Shown here in pieces: positions 55,723 to 64,000 of a DNA stretch of 64,000 nt. A program made the position numbers and the translations under genes. Source of the DNA: Bacteroidales bacterium (GTDB lineage Bacteria > Bacteroidota > Bacteroidia > Bacteroidales > Tenuifilaceae); contig JABFRB010000021.1 of NCBI GenBank assembly GCA_013141385.1, positions 62,001 through 126,000 on the forward strand, written 5' to 3'. The notes beneath the pieces were generated by a model, which saw only the letters and a list, made by a program, of their open reading frames with translations, had not been told where the DNA came from and searched no databases. The first letter of the stretch is position 1. Each line of letters opens with the position of its first letter.

Positions 55723-58098
55723 CTAAAAATGGATTATTCCTAATTTTTGAAGAATCATAAATATTGTCCAAAGAATTATTAATATCCAAACTAATGTCCT
55801 CAACCATGCTTTCCCTGTATGTGCATTAACATAACGAAGGAGTAATATTAAGACTAAAAGGATTAATATTATGTACTGCCAAAAATGAATTTTTGGTGTT
55901 GGAAAACTTCCTTGATAAAGCAATTCCCCCATTACATTAATTTTTATATCTGGTTTTACATTTGGTGGAATGTTTACAATTGTATAGGTATAACTACCAT
56001 TCAAGTTATCCTTTGCAGATTTTACAACACCCTGCTTTGGATCTACACTAAACTTTATTCTCGATAAATAACCTGGACCGATTAAGTGTCCAAACTTATT
56101 CTTGGGTTTAACTATAATAGTTGCTATTCTACTTTTACTGTCGTGTGTTGTTGTGGCTGGGGGTGTGGTTATCGTTGCATCAATTTCTGTAGCACTAGGA
56201 CTAATCTGTCCAAATTTAAAAACGGCAGAGTATTGTTTCTGTCTTTCAAATTTTCCATAACCCGGAATTTCCCCATTAACAATATATAATAACTGATAAA
56301 TCCCTGTTAAATCAGTATTTTTATAATGTCCTGTAAATAACCCATTTGAACTTTCAGCAAGATCAATAATTTGACTTGTAGGTAAAAGTTCTTTATAAAA
56401 TGAGCTATCGCTTTGAATTAGGTGTAAATATTTTGTTTCAGCACCTGATGCAACATCTTTTAATGAATCAGTTCTTCTATCAGTATAGTTCGCAAGTAAA
56501 TCGCCTAAATCGTCTCCGGGTTTAAGAAGTACAACCTGAACTTTGTTTCCAGCACCTGTTAACGGTTTCCCTGCATAAGATATTTTAGCATTTAAATTAA
56601 GCGTATCACCTACAGTGTATACAGCCTTTTGAGGTTGACAGCTAAAACTAACAAAGTGATCATCAACAAAGCAGGTTAATGAGTATTTTTTTGAAGAAGT
56701 GCCTGAAAGTGTTAAGTTCCAATTACCTTCAGAACCTACTAATTCTGGTGTGAGGATTGGTAATGGCAAGCTAAGCGTTTTGTAAAATGTGCCATTTGTA
56801 ACATGTACAAAGGAGGTTAAATCTTTTCCCCCTTTTTCGAGTTTAAATGTGACATTAGTAGCATTGGGATTAATGAATTCAAAGTACAATTTTGTTACAT
56901 TTCCATTAATAGGAAACGAATAGGTTGTTCCTGTTGATGTAAGAAATCCTGTTTTTTGCGAAACAATCTGTGGGCTACTCCCCGATAGCATATTTGCGAA
57001 TTGATTCTGGAAGAAATTATAAATATCACCTTCTTCTGCACCAGTAGTTGTTGTTAATGCCACTCCTCCATTTGCCTCTGCAATGTGAGCCAAGACTTCT
57101 GGTACTAATGTAATATCCCCCATACCTATTGTATAGTAATGGATGCTGTCAAGGCTATTACATGGTCCACTATTTAAAACGTAACCACCAGGTGAAAGAG
57201 TTACACCATCTGGGTTAACCAAAGGTTGAACATTCTGAAGTCCATCAGTAAACAGTAAAACCAACTTGCGAGCATTAATGGGATTATTATCATCAAGTTT
57301 TAACTTTGAGTTTAGTAAACCCTTTCCCATTGCCGTTAAAAAGGTTGGTCCTCTCCCAGACATATCTGCTTGAACAATAGAACTCGATCTTGTGGGATCA
57401 GAATCGGATGTTATTGAGATAAATCCAGCGTTCATTGGACTTCCGGGTTGTGTAATATTTGTGGAGAAATAAGTTGCCGCAATAGAGTCTTTATCCTGTC
57501 TAAATGTTTCAAGTTTTTGAACAAAAAGCAACACAGCATTCTTCAATACCTCCCAACGAACAATTGTCCCTCCCGGAACTGGAAGCGACATACTTCCAGA
57601 CATATCCAAAACTAGTACAACTTTGATGGGATCGCGAAGAATTGGGAGGTAATATTTTTGTCTATCGGAAGTCCCATCACTACCACTAATTGTCTCGAGG
57701 TCTAATTCAATAAAGTTATTCACTTCTGGTCTACAACTGCTAGCGGCAAGCATTTCAACCTTACCATCAGTAGTGAAATTAATCGCTCCTTCGCTACAAT
57801 TTGTAACCTGAGTAAAAATAAAAGATATATCAGATCTTGTGATACCGGCCTTTAATGGGATTGAAAAGGAATAACTTTCTCCGTATTTTGCGGGTGGAAG
57901 AGTGATAATGCACCCTGTATATGGAGCCGTTGAACAAGTTGAAGAGAGGCTTCCTCCAGGATAATCTGTAACTTCTCTGCTTATAATATTTTGAGAGTAA
58001 AGTTTATGATTAAAAGAACCCAGAAAAACTAACAAAAGGACAAATGGCAAAATATTTATACCTCTTCCCAAAAGGTATTTTTCAGTTTGGTAGTTCAT
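55723..58098 (-). CDS. vWA-domain membrane-anchored extracytoplasmic protein
   Basis: 791 aa. An N-terminal hydrophobic stretch (about residues 13-35, GINILPFVLLLVFLGSFNHKLYSQN) is a signal peptide. The von Willebrand A domain starts near residue 155 with the metal-ion site VLVLDMSGSMSLPV (DxSxS), and includes VLLFTDGLQNV. Ig-like or beta-rich segments follow (about 400-700). Two membrane segments lie near the end (about 731-751 and 765-783). This places the vWA domain outside the inner membrane or at the surface. It is on the opposite strand to the fibres and ends against fibre 6. Partner and role are unknown; vWA domains usually bind other proteins through a metal ion. Confidence 0.82.
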   Translation of the reverse strand: MNYQTEKYLLGRGINILPFVLLLVFLGSFNHKLYSQNIISREVTDYPGGSLSSTCSTAPYTGCIITLPPAKYGESYSFSIPLKAGITRSDISFIFTQVTNCSEGAINFTTDGKVEMLAASSCRPEVNNFIELDLETISGSDGTSDRQKYYLPILRDPIKVVLVLDMSGSMSLPVPGGTIVRWEVLKNAVLLFVQKLETFRQDKDSIAATYFSTNITQPGSPMNAGFISITSDSDPTRSSSIVQADMSGRGPTFLTAMGKGLLNSKLKLDDNNPINARKLVLLFTDGLQNVQPLVNPDGVTLSPGGYVLNSGPCNSLDSIHYYTIGMGDITLVPEVLAHIAEANGGVALTTTTGAEEGDIYNFFQNQFANMLSGSSPQIVSQKTGFLTSTGTTYSFPINGNVTKLYFEFINPNATNVTFKLEKGGKDLTSFVHVTNGTFYKTLSLPLPILTPELVGSEGNWNLTLSGTSSKKYSLTCFVDDHFVSFSCQPQKAVYTVGDTLNLNAKISYAGKPLTGAGNKVQVVLLKPGDDLGDLLANYTDRRTDSLKDVASGAETKYLHLIQSDSSFYKELLPTSQIIDLAESSNGLFTGHYKNTDLTGIYQLLYIVNGEIPGYGKFERQKQYSAVFKFGQISPSATEIDATITTPPATTTHDSKSRIATIIVKPKNKFGHLIGPGYLSRIKFSVDPKQGVVKSAKDNLNGSYTYTIVNIPPNVKPDIKINVMGELLYQGSFPTPKIHFWQYIILILLVLILLLRYVNAHTGKAWLRTLVWILIILWTIFMILQKLGIIHF

Positions 58099-58691
58099 GG
58101 CTTAAAAAGATTAGGTAAGTGAATGGTTTGTAAAAACTTACTGCTAAATACGTTGCACAATCTCCCCCACAAAATATCCAAAAATAAAAATACAAAAATA
58201 TTTTATATGCAATTAAAATTTGCAAGGTTTTTTATGGTAAATGAAAATCTATTCTTCAGTTTATCATAAATATGTTTATTCTTCACTTTTGATTTAAAAA
58301 ATTGTACGGACTAATCAAAAAGTTAATAAATCCTCAATGATTAAATATCAATAACGATTCTTACTAGCAAATTTGAAACAATCTTCACCCTGAAAAGGGT
58401 GATTCATTATTGTTCTAGGCAACATCCATGTGTAAAATAGAACTCATTAGAACTGACCGAATTTAAAATTTCCTAAAAATAAACTTCATTAGAACAATAT
58501 TCATACCCTCTGTCTATAAATTTGTTAGAACTATTTAGTCTATATCAATAAAATGAAAAAGGTGACATATAATATCGAAATGATTGTCAAATATCTCCTC
58601 GGTATCGTTGTGATAGATTAAATATTATTATAAATTGACTGCTTATTAAAATCATCAATTTGGAAAAATTTTACTAATTAATATTCCCCAA
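58099..58691 (+). other. Regulatory-looking intergenic region before fibre 7
   Basis: About 590 AT-rich bases with no ORF. It holds the hairpin CACCCT-GAAA-AGGGTG (58386-58401) and a cluster of TTAGAAC-like sites (58438-58443 partial, 58447-58453, 58489-58495, 58525-58531) plus the reverse GTTCTA at 58412-58417. This leader must contain divergent promoters for the vWA gene and fibre 7. Confidence 0.55.
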
Positions 58692-61600
58692 ATGAAAAGG
58701 ATAATGTTAGTTGCGCTGTTTCTCTTAATGGTAACAGCAGCATTTAGTCAAACAACAAATGGTTTCAATTACCAAACTGTTGTCCGAAATGCAAGTGGAA
58801 CGGCTCTATCAAATCAAACTGTAACGTTCCATATCATTTTAACGAATGGCGATGGTTCAATCACTCATTATTCTGAAAATCAGAATATAACTACAACTCA
58901 ATTTGGTATTGCTAACTTGGTGGTTGGCCAAGGAACAGTTGAAACAGGTATATATAACAATATACCATGGAACTCTGGTGATATTGTGATGAAGGTTGAA
59001 ATCAAACTTTCCGGAAGTTCAACCTTTACAGACATGGGGTCAGTTATTTTAAGGCCTGTTCCTTTTGCAATGTATGCGCTTAATGGCCAACCTGGACCTC
59101 AAGGGCCAAAAGGAGATCAGGGTATTCAGGGTGTAAAAGGGGATACGGGGGATCAAGGAATTCAAGGAGTTCCCGGTCAAGATGGTAGAAGTTTAACAAA
59201 TAAAGGTACTTGGGTTTCTGGAACAACCTATTCACATGGGGATTATGTTTTTGCTTTGGGATCGGTAAACCCAAGTTCTATGTGGATAGTAAAATCCAAT
59301 ACATCTTTTGTTTCAAACACTCAACCTTCCAGTGATACGGGTAACTGGACAGAATTTGAAGCACCTGTTGGCCCTCAAGGGATTCAAGGAATCGAAGGGA
59401 AGGAAGGCCCCCAAGGAATACAAGGCCCTCAGGGGATTCAAGGGGTTGCAGGAACAGGTTTAACCAACAGGGGTAGTTGGAGTGGAAGTGTTTCTTACCT
59501 ATCTGGCGATTATGTGTTTGATAGATCAACCGCTAGCGCCTCGGTAAATTCGATGTGGATTTGCCAACAATCCGTTACGTCTTCAACACAACCCTATCAG
59601 GATCTTGCCCACTGGGTTGAGTTTGAGGCTCCCGCTGGACCTCAAGGAATACAAGGTCCTCAAGGAGTTAAAGGGGATGCAGGGCCAACTGGTGATACGG
59701 GTCCTACTGGTCTTCAAGGTAATGGAATTTCACAAACCATTAATAATGGCGACGGAACCTATACTTTTAAATACACTGATAATAGCCAGTTTACAACTTC
59801 AAACCTTACAGGACCTCAAGGAGCAAAAGGAGATCAGGGAATTCAAGGCATTCAAGGGATAGCTGGAAATCCGGGTGCTGCTGGCTCTGATGGCATATCA
59901 ATACAGTGGCTAGGAACACTTACAACAAGACCTGCTTCACCCACGCTAAATCAAGCCTATTATAATAGTACTACTAAACTTGCGGAAATTTGGACTGGCT
60001 CTGCTTGGGGTACCCTTGCTAAAGACGGAGCCACAGGAGCTACCGGTGCTACTGGTACTACTGGTACTACTGGTGCTACTGGTGCAACTGGACCAAATGG
60101 GATTTCAGTGCAATGGATAGGCTCTTTGGCTTTGCGGCCATCTTCACCAACATTAAATCAGGCTTACTACAATACTGTAACAAAAATATCAGAAATATGG
60201 AATGGCTCCTCATGGAATACGATTGCTCAAGATGGAGTTATGGGGGCAACCGGAGTAGCCGGATCGAATGGAACTAATGGAACTAATGGAACTAATGGGA
60301 GCAATGGCGTTTCAATTCAGTGGTTAGGAACATATACTATAGCACCATCATCACCAACGTTAAATCAAGCTTATTATAATTCCAACGATAAAAAATCTTA
60401 TGTTTATAACGGTTCAACTTGGAATATTTTAGCTCAAGATGGCTCGACAGGTGCTCAGGGGATTCAAGGTATACAAGGTATTCAAGGAATACAAGGAACA
60501 CAGGGACCTGCTGGTACGGGTCTTACAAATAAAGGGAATTGGACAAATGGGGCATCTTATGTTTCAGGAGATTATGTGTTTAATAGGTCTTCCTCCAATC
60601 CTGCAGTGAATTCAATGTGGATTTGCCAGTTAGCTCTTACTTCAACAGTTCAGCCCTACTCAGATCTTCCGCATTGGTCAGAATTTCAAGCACCTGCTGG
60701 ACCACAGGGGCCACAAGGAAATACAGGGGCAACTGGGGCTAATGGAACGAATGGAGTTTCAATTCAATGGCTAGGAACTTTAGCAACTGCACCCGCATCT
60801 CCTACAATTAATCAAGCCTACTATAATTCAACAAGTAAAATATCCTATATATATAATGGATCTTCATGGAGTATTCTGGCTCAGGATGGCGTACAGGGGC
60901 CTCAGGGAATTCAAGGAATTCAGGGGCCTGTTGGGCCGCTTGTTTCAGGAACATCAGGACAGACTCTATATAACAATGGCTCAACATGGGCTGCCACCTC
61001 TTCCTTAATTAATGATGGTGTAAATGTCGGTATTGGTACAACACCAACTCAGAAATTGGATGTAAACGGTAGCTTGCGATTAAGAAGCACTCTTTACGAC
61101 TATAATAACCTACCGGGTTCTTTAAATCAAATTCTTACTAAAGGAGCATCAGGAGTTCTCTGGCAATCGCTTCCTACTTTGGGCTTAACAAATGGGACAG
61201 GAACTTCTGGTCAGGTTGCATTATGGAGTGGTACTAATAGCCTGCAAGGTTTATCCAATATAACATGGGCATCAAGTCTTCAAGTTGCAAGTAACCTAAC
61301 CGCCCTACCCGATGATCCTATTTTTGAGGTTAAGAACAAAGATGGCAAAGTTGTTTTTGGAGTATACCAAAGTGGTGTGCGTGTGAATTTTGATGATTCA
61401 CCTACTGCGAAGGGTGCAAAAGGGGGATTTGCTGTTGGAGGCCTTTCAAACCAAGCAAAAATAGCACCCTATGAGTATCTTCGTATATCACACGATAGCG
61501 CAAGAATCTATGTAAATGATGCATTAGTTAAAGGAGCAAAAGGGGGATTTGCTGTTGGAGGCCTTTCTAATCAAGCAAAAGGAGGTGCTAATAATTTTAT

Positions 61601-63938
61601 GAAGTTAACACCGGACAATTATTTTATTGGGCAACAAAGCGGAAGCCAAAATACTACAGGTTTATATAATTCATTTATTGGCTACCAATCAGGGTTGTCT
61701 AATACAACAGGCAATAATAACGTTTTTCTTGGTTTTTCCTCTGGATATACAAATAGCACTTCAAGTAATAATGTTTTCCTGGGTTATGAAAGCGGTTACT
61801 CATCAAATAGTACTTTCGGTGGAAATGTTCTTATTGGATATCAGGCTGGAAGAAATAGTACAACTGCTTACTATAATTCTGTAGTAGGTTATCAGGCTGG
61901 ATTTAACAATTCTGGAAATTATAACTCGCTTTTTGGATATAATGCAGGTTATACAAATACTGGAAATTATAACTCGTTTTTTGGGTATAACGCAGGTTAT
62001 TCAAATTCTGGAAACTATAATTCATTTTTTGGGTTTAATACCGGTAGTTCCAACACAGGAAGCTATAATGCTTTCTACGGATGGAACTCAGGTAAAACAA
62101 ATACCGGCAACTATAATGCTTTTTATGGTCCTTACGCAGGATATAACAACGATGGTGTTGCAAACTCATATGTTGGTTATCTAAGTGGGTATTATAATCA
62201 AACTGGTGGCTACAACGTTTTTATGGGCAATCAATCTGGGTATAAAAATACAACAGGAAGTAGCAACGTGTTTATTGGAAACCAGAGTGGCTATAATAAC
62301 ACTACAGGACAGTATAATACTTTTATAGGTTATCAAACTGGATATACCAACAACGCCAGCTATAACTCATTTATTGGATACCAATCAGGATATGCAAATT
62401 CTACTGGACAGTACAACACTTTTATGGGTTACTATGCTGGAAGAGCGAATACCACAGCAAGTAGCAATTTATTCTTAGGCTACCAAAGTGGTTATAGTAA
62501 TACAACAGGCTCATCTAATATTTTCATGGGTGAAAGTGCTGGTTACAATAATTTAACGGGGCAACACAATGTGTTTATAGGAAGATTTGCTGGTTACTCA
62601 GGCACGCTTATTCATAGTAACATATTCATTGGGGATAGCGCAGGTTACTTCTCAAACAATCAATTTGCAACCAATAACGTTTTCCTAGGTTATGCCGCTG
62701 GTAAAAATACTCAAAGTTATAATAACGTTTTTATTGGCAACCAAGCAGGATGGAGTAATACAAGTGGTCAAAATAATATCGCAATTGGCGATATGGCTGG
62801 ATTTAAGAACACTTCAAGCCAAAACGTTTTCATTGGTACATCAGCGGGTGAAAAAAATACTACCGGATTCTTTAATATTATGATAGGTAGATGGACTGGT
62901 AAAAACAACACAACTGGAGCGCAACAAATTCTTATAGGTGGTGGAGCAGGAGGCTCTCTAACTACTGGCGGCGAAAACGTTATGATTGGAAATAATGCCG
63001 GAGCAGTGAATACTACTGGAATTGGTAACGTTTATATTGGAACAAGTGCAGGGTGGAGTAATACTGGTACAAAAAACATCTTTATTGGTTATAAAATAGG
63101 ATATGCCGCATTCCAAAATGTTTCCAACGCATTAGTAATCGGAACTGATGTTAACGGCGCAACACCCCTTTTATATGGAGAGTTTGATAACAAAATTCTA
63201 AAATTTAATGCCAATGTTGCTGTTAATGCAGATCCTACCTCTTCAAAATTCTACTCATACGACGACAGAACTACTGCTGTTGATGATCCTGCAATAATAG
63301 GAGAACATACGCTTAATACAACCAGCTATGGAATCGGGGTAAGAGGAATTGGTGGTTATTACGGAGTGCAGGGTTTATCAACAGTTTCGGGTACTGGTTC
63401 GCGCACAGGGGTTCGCGGTAATGCATCTGGAGGATCTTCAAACTTTGGAATTTATGGGTATGCAAGTGGAACAACCACGAATTACGGGATTTATGGTTAT
63501 GCTACAAGTGGAACAACTAATTATGCTGGCTATTTTGCTGGAAATGTAACCGTAACAGGTACTTTCTCAAACCCTTCGGATAAAAATTTGAAGAAGAACA
63601 TTAATCCTCTTACTGGTTCACTTAAAAAAGTTCTTAACCTTCAAGGCGTTACTTATGATTGGAAGTCTGATCAGGAATTAACCGATTTTAGAAAATCATC
63701 TGATTCAAATGGCAAGGAAGAGACCAGGAAATTTAACTTCCCAAAAGGAACTCAGATTGGTGTAATTGCTCAGGATGTTGAGAAAGTTCTACCTGAACTT
63801 GTGCAAACCGATGGTGAAGGGCTAAAATCTGTTGATTATATTAAGATGATACCCATTCTAATTGAAGCAATTAAGGAACAACAGAAGCAGATTGAAAAAT
63901 TATCGGAAGAACTTGAGGCAATAAAAGCTAAGAAGTAG
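58692..63938 (+). CDS. Giant secreted fibre protein with collagen-like segments and S74 domain (fibre 7)
   Basis: 1748 aa; signal peptide about 1-20 (MKRIMLVALFLLMVTAAFSQ). The shared N-terminal domain is followed by collagen-like G-x-x stretches (about 135-750, GPQGPKGDQGIQGVKGDTG type). Between them lie three GDYVF/W-rich modules (LTNKGTWVSGTTYSHGDYVF and similar, like small carbohydrate-binding domains) and four GISIQWLG modules. Two KGAKGGFAVGGLSNQAK copies lie at about 908 and 947. Type-A repeats run about 970-1480; the chaperone begins SDKNLKKNI (about 1629) with FPKGTQIGVIAQDVEKVLPELV. The coiled coil ends AIKAKK. It is the longest of the set and combines the most module types. Confidence 0.87.
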   Translation: MKRIMLVALFLLMVTAAFSQTTNGFNYQTVVRNASGTALSNQTVTFHIILTNGDGSITHYSENQNITTTQFGIANLVVGQGTVETGIYNNIPWNSGDIVMKVEIKLSGSSTFTDMGSVILRPVPFAMYALNGQPGPQGPKGDQGIQGVKGDTGDQGIQGVPGQDGRSLTNKGTWVSGTTYSHGDYVFALGSVNPSSMWIVKSNTSFVSNTQPSSDTGNWTEFEAPVGPQGIQGIEGKEGPQGIQGPQGIQGVAGTGLTNRGSWSGSVSYLSGDYVFDRSTASASVNSMWICQQSVTSSTQPYQDLAHWVEFEAPAGPQGIQGPQGVKGDAGPTGDTGPTGLQGNGISQTINNGDGTYTFKYTDNSQFTTSNLTGPQGAKGDQGIQGIQGIAGNPGAAGSDGISIQWLGTLTTRPASPTLNQAYYNSTTKLAEIWTGSAWGTLAKDGATGATGATGTTGTTGATGATGPNGISVQWIGSLALRPSSPTLNQAYYNTVTKISEIWNGSSWNTIAQDGVMGATGVAGSNGTNGTNGTNGSNGVSIQWLGTYTIAPSSPTLNQAYYNSNDKKSYVYNGSTWNILAQDGSTGAQGIQGIQGIQGIQGTQGPAGTGLTNKGNWTNGASYVSGDYVFNRSSSNPAVNSMWICQLALTSTVQPYSDLPHWSEFQAPAGPQGPQGNTGATGANGTNGVSIQWLGTLATAPASPTINQAYYNSTSKISYIYNGSSWSILAQDGVQGPQGIQGIQGPVGPLVSGTSGQTLYNNGSTWAATSSLINDGVNVGIGTTPTQKLDVNGSLRLRSTLYDYNNLPGSLNQILTKGASGVLWQSLPTLGLTNGTGTSGQVALWSGTNSLQGLSNITWASSLQVASNLTALPDDPIFEVKNKDGKVVFGVYQSGVRVNFDDSPTAKGAKGGFAVGGLSNQAKIAPYEYLRISHDSARIYVNDALVKGAKGGFAVGGLSNQAKGGANNFMKLTPDNYFIGQQSGSQNTTGLYNSFIGYQSGLSNTTGNNNVFLGFSSGYTNSTSSNNVFLGYESGYSSNSTFGGNVLIGYQAGRNSTTAYYNSVVGYQAGFNNSGNYNSLFGYNAGYTNTGNYNSFFGYNAGYSNSGNYNSFFGFNTGSSNTGSYNAFYGWNSGKTNTGNYNAFYGPYAGYNNDGVANSYVGYLSGYYNQTGGYNVFMGNQSGYKNTTGSSNVFIGNQSGYNNTTGQYNTFIGYQTGYTNNASYNSFIGYQSGYANSTGQYNTFMGYYAGRANTTASSNLFLGYQSGYSNTTGSSNIFMGESAGYNNLTGQHNVFIGRFAGYSGTLIHSNIFIGDSAGYFSNNQFATNNVFLGYAAGKNTQSYNNVFIGNQAGWSNTSGQNNIAIGDMAGFKNTSSQNVFIGTSAGEKNTTGFFNIMIGRWTGKNNTTGAQQILIGGGAGGSLTTGGENVMIGNNAGAVNTTGIGNVYIGTSAGWSNTGTKNIFIGYKIGYAAFQNVSNALVIGTDVNGATPLLYGEFDNKILKFNANVAVNADPTSSKFYSYDDRTTAVDDPAIIGEHTLNTTSYGIGVRGIGGYYGVQGLSTVSGTGSRTGVRGNASGGSSNFGIYGYASGTTTNYGIYGYATSGTTNYAGYFAGNVTVTGTFSNPSDKNLKKNINPLTGSLKKVLNLQGVTYDWKSDQELTDFRKSSDSNGKEETRKFNFPKGTQIGVIAQDVEKVLPELVQTDGEGLKSVDYIKMIPILIEAIKEQQKQIEKLSEELEAIKAKK
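60031..60300 (+). repeat. Short tandem repeats coding for collagen-like segments in fibre 7
   Basis: 60050-60092 is a run of GGTACTACT/GGTGCTACT-type 9-base units (Gly-Thr-Thr and Gly-Ala-Thr). 60268-60299 repeats AATGGAACT (Gly-Thr-Asn) three to four times. Such in-frame 9-base repeats can change copy number by slippage without breaking the reading frame. Confidence 0.8.
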
Positions 63939-63954
63939 AAAATTTTTAAATTGT

Positions 63955-63988
63955 AAAAAAGCCCGAGGCAGATCCTTCGGGCTTTTTT
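63955..63988 (+). terminator. Terminator after fibre 7
   Basis: The arms AAAAAAGCCCGA (63955-63966) and TCGGGCTTTTTT (63977-63988) enclose a 10-base loop. It closes the last gene of the window. Confidence 0.9.
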
Positions 63989-64000
63989 ACTCGAATATGT

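Noticed and set aside
31885-63938. Prophage or phage tail cluster because of S74/tail-fibre-like ends
   Set aside because: All seven genes have bacterial signal peptides. No capsid, portal, terminase, integrase or other tail gene is present; the only neighbours are defence genes and a vWA protein.

Overview
The window is AT-rich and comes from a Bacteroidota genome, most likely of the Bacteroidales/Marinilabiliales type. The evidence is the SprA type IX secretion (T9SS) translocon behind ruvA, a T9SS sorting domain on a secreted protein, futalosine-pathway MqnC, ECF sigma/anti-sigma operons, TAnnTTTG-type -7 promoter elements, and genes that rarely carry a Shine-Dalgarno sequence. No rRNA, CRISPR array or transposase was seen.

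0-9.7 kb: the tail of a surface protein, an ECF sigma operon, a YjbR-like protein, a glycan cluster (flippase, two GT4-type glycosyltransferases, two methyltransferases) and gcvH. 9.9-20.7 kb: core genes in a pdxA-ruvA-sprA operon, then mqnC. 20.9-25.0 kb: an accessory stretch with a voltage-gated-type K+ channel, a small secreted protein, a Fic protein behind an array of repeated operator-like sites, and a DUF6978-like/DUF1828-like pair whose first gene carries an in-frame stop. 25.0-31.0 kb: tRNA-Gln(CTG) directly downstream of glnS, a second ECF sigma/anti-sigma operon, folB, tRNA-Cys(GCA) and an APS/PAPS-reductase gene.

31-64 kb: the striking part. Seven paralogous secreted fibre genes (about 700-1750 aa) lie on the + strand. 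Each has a signal peptide, a shared N-terminal domain, two or three copies of a KGAKGGFAVGGLSNQAK module and a long repeat shaft. Six of the seven end in a peptidase-S74-type intramolecular chaperone followed by a coiled coil. The proteins are mosaics of each other, and one contains a recent 447-bp tandem duplication. A vWA-domain membrane protein lies antisense between two of them.

Inside the fibre array, at 46.3-52.5 kb, is a defence island: a Gabija-like OLD nuclease/UvrD helicase pair and a HEPN/nucleotidyltransferase pair. It is preceded by a block of 21-bp tandem repeats with perfect palindromes. SprA and the fibres both belong to the cell envelope, but only the small protein at 31.1 kb carries a recognisable T9SS sorting domain, so how the fibres reach the surface is open.
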